64,000 nt of DNA, from positions 186,001 through 250,000 of the forward strand of contig JAGHZU010000001.1 of assembly GCA_017745235.1 (NCBI GenBank), in the 5' to 3' direction. The position numbers and the translations under genes are program-made. The DNA is from Caulobacter sp. GTDB lineage: Bacteria; Pseudomonadota; Alphaproteobacteria; Caulobacterales; Caulobacteraceae. How positions within the stretch are numbered: the stretch's first letter is position 1; every line of letters starts with the position of its first letter. Shown one piece after another: positions 9,708 through 18,258 of this stretch. The notes under the pieces were generated by a model that saw nothing but the letters and a program-made list of their open reading frames with translations, had not been told where the DNA came from and made no database searches.

Positions 9708-11570
9708 TCAGATCACGATCACGCCGGCGGCCGGTGGGTCGGCGTAGAGCCCCTCGACCACCTTGGCCCGGCGCTCCAGCGTGGCGCGCTGGTTCACGTA
9801 GCCCTTGTCGGTGATCTCGCCCGCGTCGATGGAAGGCGGTTCGGTCAGGATCGCCACCCGGGCCACGCGGCGCGAGGAACCGCCGGCGGCGGCGTTGAAG
9901 GCGCCCAGGCGGTCGCGAAGGATCGCCTCAAGCTTCTCCAGCGGCGCGCCCGGCGCAGGGTCGGCGACCAGGGCGGCCAGACCTGCGGGCGAGGGCCAGA
10001 CCATGGCGGCGATGAACGGCTTGTCCTGGCCGGCGATCACCGCATCGTGGACGTAGGGGCTGCAAGCCGCCACCAGGTCGGGGCGCAGCACGCCGACGCT
10101 GACCCAGGTGCCGGTGTCCAGCTTGAAATCCTCGGTCACCCGGCCGTCGAACACCAGGCCCTTGGAGGGGTCCTGCGGATCGACGAAACGGGCGGCGTCG
10201 CCCAGCTTGTAGAAGCCTTCCTCGTCGAAGGCCGCCGCCGTCTTTTCCGGGTCCTTATGATAGCCCGAGGCCACCGTCGGGCCCTTGACCCGCACCTCGT
10301 ACTTGGCGCCGACAGGGACCAGCTTCAGCGCGACGCCCGGCAGGGGCAGGCCCACCAGTCCGACGCGCTCCGTGATCCAGTGCACCACCGTCACCCCCTG
10401 GGTCTCGGTGGCGCCGTACATCGTGGTCAGCGGCACGCGGTGGCCGGTCTCGGCCACGGCCAGGGCCTGCATGCGCTCGTAGACATCGTTGGACAGGGTG
10501 GCCCCGCCATAGCCCATGTACTTGAGGTTCTTGAAGAACGAGGCCCGCAGCACCGGGTCGCTCTCCATGGCTGAGGCCAGCATCGAGAACGCGATCGGAG
10601 CCGAGCCGAACACGACGGGCGAGACCTCGTAGAGGTTCTTGATCGTGGTCTCGAACATGACCGGCAGGGGCTTGCCCTCGTCGATCCACAGGGTGCCGCC
10701 GTTCCAAAGCACGCTGTTGAAACCGATGTTGCCTGCCGAGATGTGGCTCCAGGGCATCCATTCCAGGCTGTTGGAGACCTCGCCCCCCGGCGTGTCGGTG
10801 CGCAGTCCCTCCTGGCCGGCGATCACGCCCGCCATCATGGCGTGGGTCTGGGGCACGCCCTTGGGCATGCCGGTCGAGCCGGAGGTGAAGAGGTACTTGG
10901 CCACCGTCGCCGGGGTCAGGGCCGCACGCGCGGCGGCGACGTCGCGCGGGACCGTGGCGGCCACGGCGTCGAAGGCGACGGCCCCCTCGCCCGTCCCATC
11001 TGCGGTGACCAGCAGCAGATCAGGCCTCAGGCCGCGCAGGGTGGCGATCGCCTTCTCGAACATCGCGCCCGACTGGGCGAAGACCACGCGCGGGTCGACG
11101 GTGGCGAAGCAGTGCTTGAGCTTGCCGTGGTCGGCCGACATCAGGCTGTAGGCCGGACTGACCGGCGCGGCGGGCACGCCCGCTCCGTAGGCGCCCAGGG
11201 TCGTCAGGGCGTGCTCGATCGAGTTGCCCGACAGGATCATCACGCTGTCGTCGGCGGTCAGGCCCTGGTCCAGCAGCCATTGGGCGATCCCCTCGGCAGC
11301 TCGCTGGGCCTGGCCGTAGGTGATCGCGCGCCAGGGGCCGTGGCCCGGCTCGCGCTGCTTGAGATAGGGTCGATCCGGATGGAGGGCGGCCTTCTGCGCC
11401 AGCAGGTCGCTGATCGTGCGCGGACCCGCGCCGGGGGCGTGGTTGGAGGTGATGACGATGCTGCCGTCGGGCCGGCGCTCCACGCCGACGTCGGCGCCCT
11501 TCATCTCCAGCGGCTTGAAGGGGGCGGCCATTACGTCGCGCGCGAGCGCGGGGCTGTCGACGCCGTCCAT
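9708..11570 (-). CDS. Feruloyl-CoA synthase-like AMP-dependent acyl-CoA ligase
   Basis: 620 residues; activates a carboxylic acid through an acyl-adenylate to its CoA thioester. It has the AMP-binding P-loop YLFTSGSTGMPKG, the adenylate motif MYGATETQG, and the LGDAARFVD hinge region. The overall form and length, with a start region KGADVGVERRPDGS and TISDLLAQKAALHPDRPYLKQRE, match the feruloyl-CoA synthase group rather than long-chain acyl ligases. The ATG at 11570 is preferred: GGGAGAG lies 6 bases upstream; two earlier in-frame ATGs lack a site. The aldehyde dehydrogenase gene upstream on the same strand supports phenylpropanoid (ferulate/coumarate) catabolism, but the enoyl-CoA hydratase-lyase partner is not in this window. 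The exact acid is inferred. Confidence 0.85.
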   Translation of the reverse strand: MDGVDSPALARDVMAAPFKPLEMKGADVGVERRPDGSIVITSNHAPGAGPRTISDLLAQKAALHPDRPYLKQREPGHGPWRAITYGQAQRAAEGIAQWLLDQGLTADDSVMILSGNSIEHALTTLGAYGAGVPAAPVSPAYSLMSADHGKLKHCFATVDPRVVFAQSGAMFEKAIATLRGLRPDLLLVTADGTGEGAVAFDAVAATVPRDVAAARAALTPATVAKYLFTSGSTGMPKGVPQTHAMMAGVIAGQEGLRTDTPGGEVSNSLEWMPWSHISAGNIGFNSVLWNGGTLWIDEGKPLPVMFETTIKNLYEVSPVVFGSAPIAFSMLASAMESDPVLRASFFKNLKYMGYGGATLSNDVYERMQALAVAETGHRVPLTTMYGATETQGVTVVHWITERVGLVGLPLPGVALKLVPVGAKYEVRVKGPTVASGYHKDPEKTAAAFDEEGFYKLGDAARFVDPQDPSKGLVFDGRVTEDFKLDTGTWVSVGVLRPDLVAACSPYVHDAVIAGQDKPFIAAMVWPSPAGLAALVADPAPGAPLEKLEAILRDRLGAFNAAAGGSSRRVARVAILTEPPSIDAGEITDKGYVNQRATLERRAKVVEGLYADPPAAGVIVI

Positions 11571-11663
11571 CGTTCTCTCCCGGTCCATTATCATTGTTTA
11601 CCAGGGAGGTTATCGCGCCTGACGCTCGCGTAAAGCGTGCCCGAACGTCAACGTGGTCGGGGA

Positions 11664-11699
11664 AAGCGCCCCCTCCGCCTCGTGTCGGAGAGGGCGCTT
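11664..11699 (-). terminator. Hairpin terminator after aldehyde dehydrogenase gene
   Basis: AAGCGCCCCCTCCG (11664-11677) and CGGAGAGGGCGCTT (11686-11699) form a 14-base stem with a single mismatch, 9 bases beyond the aldehyde dehydrogenase stop codon. On the minus strand it ends in CTTTCC, a weak T-run. It separates the dehydrogenase from the CoA ligase gene. Confidence 0.65.
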
Positions 11700-11707
11700 C
11701 CTGCGTC

Positions 11708-13147
11708 CTATTCCGCCGCGGCGGGGGCCGAGTAGCCCAGGATGGCCTTGGTCTCGAGGAACTCGCCGAAAGCGTGGTCGCCCCATTCGCGGCCGTTGCC
11801 GCTCATCTTGTAGCCGCCGAACGGGGCCATCAGGTCGGGGCTGGCGCCGTTCAGGTTCACCTGGCCGGCCCGCAGCTTGGACGCCACGGCGCGGACCTCG
11901 GACTGGTCGTTGCCGGAGACATAGGCCGCAAGGCCGTACTCGGTGTCGTTGCCGATCTCGACGGCCTGGTCGACGCCGTCGTAGCCGAGGATCGCCAGCA
12001 CCGGGCCGAAGATCTCCTCGCGCGAGATCGTCATGTCGGGTTCGACATTGGCGAAGACGGTCGGCTTGACATAGTAGCCGGTCTCCAGGCCCTCGGGCTT
12101 GCCCGGACCGCCGGTGACCAGGGTCGCGCCCTCATCGACGCCCTTCTGGATCAGGCCCTGGATCTTGTTCCACTGCACCTCGGAAACCACGGGCCCGAGC
12201 TTGGAATTGCCGTTGGGATCGCCCACGGTGTGGGCCTCGGCGGCGGCCTTGGCGATGGCGATCACCTCGTCCATGCGCTTGGAGGGCACCAGCATCCGGG
12301 TGGGGGCGTTGCACGACTGGCCCGAGTTCATCATCACCGAGGCCACGCCGCCGGCGACCGCGCGCTGGAAGTCGGCGTTGTCGAGGATGATGTTAGGGCT
12401 CTTGCCGCCCAGTTCCTGGTGCACGCGCTTGACGGTGGGCGCGGCGTTCTTGGCCACCTCGATGCCGGCGCGGGTCGAGCCGGTGAACGAGACCATGTCC
12501 ACCTCGGGGTGGCTGGACAGGGCCGCGCCAACCACGGGGCCGTCGCCGTTGACCAGGTTGTAGACCCCGGCCGGCACGCCGGCGGCGGCCAGGATCTCGG
12601 TCCAGATCCAGGCCGAGAACGGCGCCACTTCCGAGGGCTTGAGCACCATGGTGCAGCCGGTGGCGATGGCGGGCGCGACCTTGCAGGCGATCTGGTTGAT
12701 CGGCCAGTTCCAGGGGGTGATGAAGGCGCAGACGCCGATCGGCTCCTTCACCAGGCGGGTCGTGCCGCGATCTTCCTCGAAGCTGTAGTTCTTCAGCACG
12801 CCCAGGGCGGTCTGGACGTGGGCCAGGCCCATGGCGGCCTGAGCCCGCTGGGCCAGCCAGGCCGGGGCGCCCATTTCCTCGGTGATGGCCTTGGCCATGT
12901 CCTCGAAGCGCTTCTGGTACTCGGCGATGATCCGCTCGAGGATGTCGATGCGCTCCTCGCGGCTGGTCTGGGAGAAGCTGGCGAAGGCCTTGCGGGCGGC
13001 GCGGACGGCGATATCGACGTCCTCGGCCGTGCCCAGGGTCACCCGGCCGGCGACGGCCTCGGTGGCGGGATTGATGACGTCGACCGTCTTGGAGCCCTTG
13101 GGTTCCACCCACTGACCGTCGATGTAGAACTTCAGGTAGTCGCGCAT
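11708..13147 (-). CDS. NAD(P)-dependent aldehyde dehydrogenase
   Basis: 479 residues, the normal length for a class-3-fold aldehyde dehydrogenase. Catalytic residues are present: N147 (TPWNWP), K170 (VLKPSE), E246 (QELGGKS) and nucleophile C279 (NSGQSC). NAD-binding FTGST is at about 221-225. The start has a near-perfect AGGAGG. The gene sits upstream of the feruloyl-CoA-synthase-like gene on the same strand; in ferulate or coumarate catabolism such an enzyme would oxidise vanillin or 4-hydroxybenzaldehyde to the acid, so a vanillin-dehydrogenase-like role is a reasonable guess but sequence alone does not fix the aldehyde. Confidence 0.9.
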   Translation of the reverse strand: MRDYLKFYIDGQWVEPKGSKTVDVINPATEAVAGRVTLGTAEDVDIAVRAARKAFASFSQTSREERIDILERIIAEYQKRFEDMAKAITEEMGAPAWLAQRAQAAMGLAHVQTALGVLKNYSFEEDRGTTRLVKEPIGVCAFITPWNWPINQIACKVAPAIATGCTMVLKPSEVAPFSAWIWTEILAAAGVPAGVYNLVNGDGPVVGAALSSHPEVDMVSFTGSTRAGIEVAKNAAPTVKRVHQELGGKSPNIILDNADFQRAVAGGVASVMMNSGQSCNAPTRMLVPSKRMDEVIAIAKAAAEAHTVGDPNGNSKLGPVVSEVQWNKIQGLIQKGVDEGATLVTGGPGKPEGLETGYYVKPTVFANVEPDMTISREEIFGPVLAILGYDGVDQAVEIGNDTEYGLAAYVSGNDQSEVRAVASKLRAGQVNLNGASPDLMAPFGGYKMSGNGREWGDHAFGEFLETKAILGYSAPAAAE

Positions 13148-13198
13148 GGGATCCTCCTGGAGCGCTCTTGGAGCGGCGCCCGTTCAAACAGCCATTTT

Positions 13199-13213
13199 AA
13201 TGATCATTGATCA
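13199..13213. promoter_or_regulatory. Overlapping palindromes AATGATCATT/TGATCA, candidate operator
   Basis: The 10-base palindrome AATGATCATT (13199-13208) is followed by a second TGATCA (13208-13213). It lies 52-66 bases upstream of the aldehyde dehydrogenase start, in the short gap before the Nudix gene, and is A+T-rich in a 70% G+C context. Function as the operator of the catabolic genes is inferred from position. Confidence 0.35.
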
Positions 13214-13228
13214 CTGGGGAAGCCGTCA

Positions 13229-13699
13229 TCACCACATCGGGTCGCTTTGCTCGCCCGACAAGGCTTGGGCGATGCGGCGGCGGGTGGCGGCGGTGGTGGT
13301 CTCGGGCAGGGCGTCGGGCGCGAACCAACCGATCTCGTGGATCTCGCCCTGGGCGGCCGGCGCGCACGGCTCCCAGGCCCGGACGCGATAGAACAGCACG
13401 TGATCGCCGCGATGGTTGGGATCGTTGCTGTGCACCGACAGCAACTCCGGGCGGCCAAGAATCCGCAGCCCCGCCTCCTCGCGCATCTCGCGGGCCAGGG
13501 CCAGTTCGGCGGTCTCGCGCCGCTCGACGCCGCCGCCGGGCAGATGCCAGCCGGGCACATAGGTGTGCTGGATCAGCAGGACCCGTCCCTCGCCGTCGAC
13601 GGCCAGCCCCCGGACGCCCAGGGTCAGCCCGCGCTTGAGCCGGAACCAGAGGTGGATCAGGGGGCGAAGGACGGGTTCGACGCGACGAAGCCAGAGCAT
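13229..13699 (-). CDS. Nudix hydrolase
   Basis: 156-residue Nudix-fold pyrophosphohydrolase. The Nudix box is complete: GGGVERRETAELALAREMREEAGL segment fits G-x5-E-x7-REUXEEXGU, with metal-binding glutamates in REMREEAGL. The N-terminal part (MLWLRRVEPVLRPLIHLWFRLKRG) is basic and hydrophobic, a feature of a proteobacterial subgroup of unknown substrate. It is separated from the aldehyde dehydrogenase by a possible operator region and is likely monocistronic. Substrate not predictable. Confidence 0.9.
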   Translation of the reverse strand: MLWLRRVEPVLRPLIHLWFRLKRGLTLGVRGLAVDGEGRVLLIQHTYVPGWHLPGGGVERRETAELALAREMREEAGLRILGRPELLSVHSNDPNHRGDHVLFYRVRAWEPCAPAAQGEIHEIGWFAPDALPETTTAATRRRIAQALSGEQSDPMW

Positions 13700-13789
13700 G
13701 GCGCGAGCCTAGCGCGTCTGTCGCTTGCGGTCAGCGCCCCGCGCGGCTAAAGCCGCAACATCTTCAGTCTGACAAACGGACCCGCGCCA

Positions 13790-13870
13790 ATGCTCGCGAT
13801 CGGCATCATCGCCCTCTTCCTCGTCGCCGTCTTCGCCCTGAACAAGTTCGAGTTCGGCCGCTTCGACTGA
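13790..13870 (+). CDS. 26-residue single-pass membrane microprotein
   Basis: ATG at 13790 to TGA at 13868-13870 encodes MLAIGIIALFLVAVFALNKF followed by EFGRFD. About 16 consecutive hydrophobic residues form one transmembrane helix, with a charged C-terminal tail. Codon use is typical of the genome (GCC, CTC, GTC, TTC). It lies 10 bases before the FolM-like gene, so it may be the first gene of that operon. The ribosome site is weak. Coding status is inferred from the clean helix and tail; function unknown. Confidence 0.55.
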   Translation: MLAIGIIALFLVAVFALNKFEFGRFD

Positions 13871-13880
13871 CCGCTTTCCC

Positions 13881-14636
13881 ATGACTCCGCGCGGCGCGGC
13901 CCTGGTCACCGGCGCGGGACGCCGGATCGGCCGCGCCCTGGCGCTGGAGGCCGCGCGTAGCGGCTTCGACGTGGCCGTGCACTATCGGACGGCGCGCGAC
14001 GAGGCCCAGGCCGTCGCCGACGAAATCGCGGCGCTGGGGCGACGGGCGGTCGTGCTCGACGCCGAGTTGACGGACGAGGACCAGACCGCGGGCCTCGTTC
14101 CTCGCGCCGCCCAGGCGCTGGGGCCGGTCACCCTGCTGGTCAACAGCGCCTCGACCTTCGAGGACGACCGCCTGGCCAACGCCGGCCGCGCCAGTTGGGA
14201 CGCCCACCTGGAGGCCAACCTGCGCGCCCCCGTGGTGCTGTCCCAGGCCCTGGCCGCCGCCCTGCCCCCGGACGAGCGGGGCCTGATCGTCAACATCGTC
14301 GACCAGCGTGTCCTGCGACCCAATCCCCAGTTCTTCAGCTACAGCCTGTCCAAGGCGGGCCTGTGGTGGGCGACGCGAACCATGGCCCAGGATCTGGCCC
14401 CGCGCGTGCGGGTCAACGCCATCGGTCCCGGCCCGGTGCTGGCCTCGGTCCACCAGGCGCCTGGCGAATTCGAGCGCGAGGCGGCCGCCACGCCTCTGGA
14501 ACGGGCCGTTTCGCCCGACGAGATCGCCGCGGCGCTGCGCTATCTCATTGACGCCACGTCGGTCACGGGCCAGATGATCGCGGTCGACGCGGGTCAGCAT
14601 CTGGGCTGGCGCACGCCGGACATCCTCGGTTCCTGA
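13881..14636 (+). CDS. SDR oxidoreductase, FolM/pteridine-reductase-like
   Basis: 251-residue short-chain dehydrogenase/reductase. The cofactor motif is VTGAGRRIGRA; the Arg in TGxxxRxG is typical of pteridine reductases (FolM, PTR1) and favours NADPH. The active site shows NIVDQ in place of the usual Ser strand, again as in FolM-like enzymes, and YSLSK with the catalytic Tyr and Lys. The next gene is folB, 11 bases downstream, which supports a role in reducing dihydrofolate or dihydromonapterin within folate metabolism. The precise pterin substrate is inferred. Confidence 0.85.
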   Translation: MTPRGAALVTGAGRRIGRALALEAARSGFDVAVHYRTARDEAQAVADEIAALGRRAVVLDAELTDEDQTAGLVPRAAQALGPVTLLVNSASTFEDDRLANAGRASWDAHLEANLRAPVVLSQALAAALPPDERGLIVNIVDQRVLRPNPQFFSYSLSKAGLWWATRTMAQDLAPRVRVNAIGPGPVLASVHQAPGEFEREAAATPLERAVSPDEIAAALRYLIDATSVTGQMIAVDAGQHLGWRTPDILGS

Positions 14637-14647
14637 AGGCCTCGCCC

Positions 14648-15055
14648 TTGTCCGCCCAGCCCCTCACCAACGCTCCCGACCATCGCCCAACGCCCGCCCG
14701 GGTGATCGTCACCAAGGTGTTCGTACGCGGCATCAAGGTCGACGCCTGGATCGGCGTCTACGACCACGAACACGGCCGCCAGCAGCCCCTGGTCATCGAC
14801 GTCGAGCTGGACGTGGCCGCCAGCCACTGCGAGCAGCTGGGCGACACGGTCAATTACGAGACCGTGCTTCAGGCCGCCCAGGCGATCGCGGCCGAGGGCC
14901 ATATCGACCTGGTGGAGACCTTCGCCGAACGCCTGGCCCAGGCCAGCTTCGCCGACAGCCGCGTGACCCGCGCCCGGGTGCGGGTCGAAAAGCCTCTGGC
15001 CCTGGCCCCGCACGCCGCCGCCGCCGGGGTGGAAATCACCGCCGTCCGGGGGTGA
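14648..15055 (+). CDS. folB: Dihydroneopterin aldolase
   Basis: 135-residue enzyme of folate biosynthesis that converts 7,8-dihydroneopterin to 6-hydroxymethyl-dihydropterin and glycolaldehyde. Family segments VFVRGIKVDAWIGVYDHE, the YETV strand and VRVEKP are present. It starts with TTG at 14648; the first about 18 residues are Pro-rich and not part of the fold, so an internal start is conceivable. Its stop overlaps the next gene's GTG by four bases (GTGA), giving tight coupling. It is downstream of the FolM-like gene in a small folate operon. Confidence 0.9.
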   Translation: MSAQPLTNAPDHRPTPARVIVTKVFVRGIKVDAWIGVYDHEHGRQQPLVIDVELDVAASHCEQLGDTVNYETVLQAAQAIAAEGHIDLVETFAERLAQASFADSRVTRARVRVEKPLALAPHAAAAGVEITAVRG

Positions 15056-15618
15056 GCGCCCTCGCCCACAGCGCCCGGCTCGCCCCCTTCCGGCCCGAGA
15101 CGGTCTGGACGCTGGAGGGCGCGGACCTTGTCGAGCGCCAGGGCCGGCGCGAACGCCGCTTTCCCCTCTCCAGCCTCACCGCCTTCCGCCTGGCCGCGCC
15201 GCGGGCGGGCGACCGCCGCCGCGTGCTGACCCTGGTCTTCGGCCGCCGCAAGACGATGCTGACGGCTCAAAGCTGGACTGGAGCGGGCCGGATCGAGGAC
15301 CGGCTGGCCAGCTTCTCGCTGTTCGCGCGCGCCGTGGCCGCCGTGGCCGGCGACCTTGCCCCGCGCGCCAGGTTCGAGCGCGCCGCCGGCGGCCTGGCCC
15401 CGCGCGAAGGCCTGACCTGGGTGATGGGATTGCTGGCGGCCGGGACCGCAGCCATGCTGCTGTTCGCATTCAGCCCGCACATGGCCGGGGTGGCGATCGC
15501 CATCGCCGCGCGCATGGCCTTCCTCCTGCTGGTCCTGGGCGCGGCGGCCCCCTGGCTGACCCGGGGCGAGAACCTCGACCCCCACGCCCTGCCCGAGGAC
15601 CTGCTGCCCTCGGCGTAG
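15052..15618 (+). CDS. Membrane protein of unknown function
   Basis: 188 residues from a GTG overlapping the folB stop. The N-terminal half is a soluble, Arg-rich beta-like region (RRERRFPLSSLTAFRLA, RVLTLVFGRRKTM), the C-terminal half has two hydrophobic helices (about 124-142 and 146-166) and a short acidic tail. I do not recognise a characterised family. Translational coupling to folB suggests co-expression rather than a folate role. Confidence 0.75.
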   Translation: MSALAHSARLAPFRPETVWTLEGADLVERQGRRERRFPLSSLTAFRLAAPRAGDRRRVLTLVFGRRKTMLTAQSWTGAGRIEDRLASFSLFARAVAAVAGDLAPRARFERAAGGLAPREGLTWVMGLLAAGTAAMLLFAFSPHMAGVAIAIAARMAFLLLVLGAAAPWLTRGENLDPHALPEDLLPSA

Positions 15619-15682
15619 GGAGCCTCCCCACCTGACAGGACGTTCACTTGCCTTGCCCACCGCTGTCGGCGAGCATCGTTTC

Positions 15683-16045
15683 ATGAGTTCCTCCGAGCCG
15701 TCCGTGCCCCCGCCCCTGCAAGCCGACAAGACCCTGCCGGTCTTGGTCTACGCCCTGTACCTGGCGGGCCTGGCCAACGGCCTGACCGCCGTGATCGGGC
15801 TGGTGGTCGCCTATGCCAGCCGCAAGCAGGCGCCCGACTGGATGGCCAGCCACTACGTGTTCCAGATCCGCACCTTCTGGCTCTGGGTTCTGTTCTCGAT
15901 CGCCGGCCTCGCGCTGCTGCCGGTCGGCGTGGGCTTCCTGGTGCTGACCGCCACCTGGATCTGGATGGCCGCACGCTGCATTCTGGGCCTGTCGTGGCTG
16001 CTCAAGGGCCAGGCCTATCCCACGCCCCGCAACTGGATCATCTGA
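15683..16045 (+). CDS. DUF4870-type small membrane protein
   Basis: 120 residues with three hydrophobic segments, matching the DUF4870 family: LVYALYLAGLANGLTAVIGLVVAY, then a conserved SHYVFQIRTFWLW, and a C-terminal CILGLSWLLKGQAYP. The ATG at 15683 aligns with the start of the downstream paralogue; a TTG at 15653 with AGGA upstream would add ten residues. The next gene is a tandem duplicate starting two bases after the stop. Function unknown. Confidence 0.85.
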   Translation: MSSSEPSVPPPLQADKTLPVLVYALYLAGLANGLTAVIGLVVAYASRKQAPDWMASHYVFQIRTFWLWVLFSIAGLALLPVGVGFLVLTATWIWMAARCILGLSWLLKGQAYPTPRNWII

Positions 16046-16046
16046 C

Positions 16047-16451
16047 GTGACCGACACCCCCACCGCCGTCGCCGAACGCCCCGCCGAGGACAAGGTCCTG
16101 CCGATCGTCGTCTACGCGCTCTACCTGCTCAGCTTCACCAACGGCCTGACGCTCTTCGTAGGGCTGATCGTGGCCTATCTGAACCGGGGAGAGGCCGGAC
16201 CCGTCAACGCCAGCCACTACACCTTCGCCATCCGCACCTTCTGGCTGTCGATCTGGTGGTTCCTGATCGGCGTGGCCCTGATCCTGTTCGGCGTGGCCCT
16301 GCTGGTGGTGCTGATCGGCCTCCCGATGATCATCGTGGGCGCGGCGATCCTGGCGGCCATAACCCTCTGGTTCGTGGTGCGGATGATCCTGGGCCTGAAC
16401 TATCTGCTCAAGGGTGAGCCCTACCCCCGGCCTCAAGCTTGGCTGTTTTAG
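16047..16451 (+). CDS. DUF4870-type small membrane protein (tandem paralogue)
   Basis: 134 residues from a GTG placed one base after the upstream stop codon. It shares with the upstream protein the blocks LPIVVYALYL, NGLTLFVGLIVAYLNRG, SHYTFAIRTFWLS and MILGLNYLLKGEPYPRPQAWLF, so the pair arose by duplication. Three to four TM helices. Tight spacing implies one transcript. Function unknown. Confidence 0.87.
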   Translation: MTDTPTAVAERPAEDKVLPIVVYALYLLSFTNGLTLFVGLIVAYLNRGEAGPVNASHYTFAIRTFWLSIWWFLIGVALILFGVALLVVLIGLPMIIVGAAILAAITLWFVVRMILGLNYLLKGEPYPRPQAWLF

Positions 16452-16580
16452 AGGCGCCGGGCGCCTGCTCGGGCGTCGCTTGCGCCCGCCCTCTCCCCTG
16501 AGGGTTGAGACGGCTCGACGCGCAGGCCTCGCTCGGGCCACCTGCCGCTCCTCACGAACGCGGTCATGGAGGGGGACATG

Positions 16581-17537
16581 ATGGCTCGGCTCGTAGGGAT
16601 CGTCCTGGGGGCGATCCTGGCGGCGACGGGATACGTGATCACTGGTCTGGGCGTCCTGGGGGATTGGGCGCAGCACCTGGATCTCGGCCCGTTCGAGCCT
16701 CACCGTCCGTTCGTGGGCTGGGCGGCGACGATCACGGGGGCCGTGCTGATCGTCGCCGCCCTGACCCCGCGTGGCCGGCGCAGGACCCGACGCCGCACGC
16801 GCTTCGCGCCGGCGAACCTTGACGCTCCTGTCCCGACGGCCGAAGCCGCGCCGATGGACGCTCCCGCTCCCCGCCCCGTCGCAGCCCCCGTCGCCCAGCC
16901 TGTCGCCGCCGTCGTTCCGCCGGTCGAAGCCCCGCCGCCGGCCGAGACTTTCGCCGACCTGCGCGCGCGCCTGGTGGGCCTGGGCCGCGAGGAATCCTGG
17001 GCCGAGGCCGCCAAGACCCTCGGCCGCCTGCTCCGCATCGCCGAAAGCGACCGCGAGAAGGCCACGGCCCATTGCGACCTGGGCGACTTCGCCCGCGCCC
17101 AGGGGCGCCTGGACCAGGCCGCCGAAGCCTATGACGAGGCGGTGCTGTGGGCGCGGGGGGCGCGCGCCGAAACACCTCACGACCCGGTCGCCATCGAGCT
17201 GCTGGCCGGCGCCCTGGCGGGCGTGGGCGACGTGGCCGAGCTGGAAGGTCGGCTGAACGAGGCCCTGGCCGCCTTCGAGGAATCCCTGGCCCTGCGCCGG
17301 ACCAGCAGCGGCGCCTCCACCGCCGATCCCGGCGCCCGCCGCGCCCTGTCGGTGACCCTGGAGCGGTTGGCCGACCTGCGCGAGGACCGCGGCCACCGCA
17401 TGCGGGCCCTGGACCTCTATCGCGAAAGCTACGACGTCGCCGCCTGCCTGGCCGCCGCCGATCCGGCCCGCTTCGGCGCCGACCTGGCCGCCACCCGCGC
17501 CCGTCTGGCCGAGCTGGAGGCCCGGATCGCGGGCTGA
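16581..17537 (+). CDS. TPR-containing membrane-anchored protein
   Basis: 318 residues. Two N-terminal hydrophobic segments (about 3-25 and 45-62) are followed by an Ala/Pro/Val linker (about 80-120) and a run of helical TPR-like repeats to the C-terminus (ATAHCDLGDFARAQGRLDQAAEAYDEAV and similar, ending LEARIAG). The ATG at 16581 has GGAGGGGG five bases upstream; an earlier ATG at 16566 would put that site inside the gene. Probably an envelope scaffold; no enzymatic motif seen. Confidence 0.8.
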   Translation: MARLVGIVLGAILAATGYVITGLGVLGDWAQHLDLGPFEPHRPFVGWAATITGAVLIVAALTPRGRRRTRRRTRFAPANLDAPVPTAEAAPMDAPAPRPVAAPVAQPVAAVVPPVEAPPPAETFADLRARLVGLGREESWAEAAKTLGRLLRIAESDREKATAHCDLGDFARAQGRLDQAAEAYDEAVLWARGARAETPHDPVAIELLAGALAGVGDVAELEGRLNEALAAFEESLALRRTSSGASTADPGARRALSVTLERLADLREDRGHRMRALDLYRESYDVAACLAAADPARFGADLAATRARLAELEARIAG

Positions 17538-17715
17538 TCCCTCGCCCCTGGCTTGCGAGCGGGGACGTTCTCGGCCACCGTACGACGGCGCGCCTTGGTC
17601 GGCGCGCGCGGACGTCCGTCATGCCGGTTGAGTTTGCAGGTCCGATCGCGCCATACCCCCTCGCCCTCGCCCACCGAAGAGGCGTAGGGAGAGGCATGAG
17701 GATGGACGAACGCTG

Positions 17716-18258
17716 ATGGCCACGCCCTATTCGCCCGGGGCTTCCGCCGGACCGCCGGGAAGCACCGACGCCCGCCTGATCCTGCGAGAGGACGAACTCG
17801 ACAACGGCCTTGAGGTGATGCTGCTGGCCGAGGCCGCCTTGTGGGCCGAGGTCGACAAGGCGCTGGAGGCCGAGCCGCCGGGCCTGGGTCGCTCGCACTG
17901 GCGCACCGCCTTCCTCCTGCGCCGCCGCCCCGGCATCGGGGTGCAGGACCTCTCGCGCCTGACCAGCCTCTCCAAGCAGGCCGCCAGCAAGACCCTTTCC
18001 GATCTCCAGCGCCTGAACCTGGCCCACAAGGACGCCGGCGACCTGGACGCGCGCCGCCGCCCCGCCACCCTGACGCCCGAGGGCGAGGCGTTCGAGCGGC
18101 GGGTGTCGGAGCGCCTGCGCGCTCTGCTGGCCCGGGTCTACCGCTCGGGCGGGCTGGACGGCGTGCCCGGCGCGCGCCGCATCCTGGAAGCCCTGGCCGC
18201 CACCGCCCCGCGCCGGCGCGCGCCCTCCGCCCGCCGCCCCGCGAGCGCCGCCCGATGA
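17716..18258 (+). CDS. MarR-family transcriptional regulator, PetP-like
   Basis: 180 residues with a winged helix-turn-helix (VQDLSRLTSLSKQAASKTLSDLQRL, about 75-100) and the MarR wing DLDARRRPATLTPEG. An N-terminal extension and an Arg/Ala/Pro-rich tail flank it. Its stop overlaps the start of the OmpR-type regulator (ATGA). MarR followed by OmpR regulator matches the petP-petR pair described in Rhodobacter, which acts on cytochrome bc1 expression; the role here is inferred from that arrangement. Confidence 0.85.
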   Translation: MATPYSPGASAGPPGSTDARLILREDELDNGLEVMLLAEAALWAEVDKALEAEPPGLGRSHWRTAFLLRRRPGIGVQDLSRLTSLSKQAASKTLSDLQRLNLAHKDAGDLDARRRPATLTPEGEAFERRVSERLRALLARVYRSGGLDGVPGARRILEALAATAPRRRAPSARRPASAAR

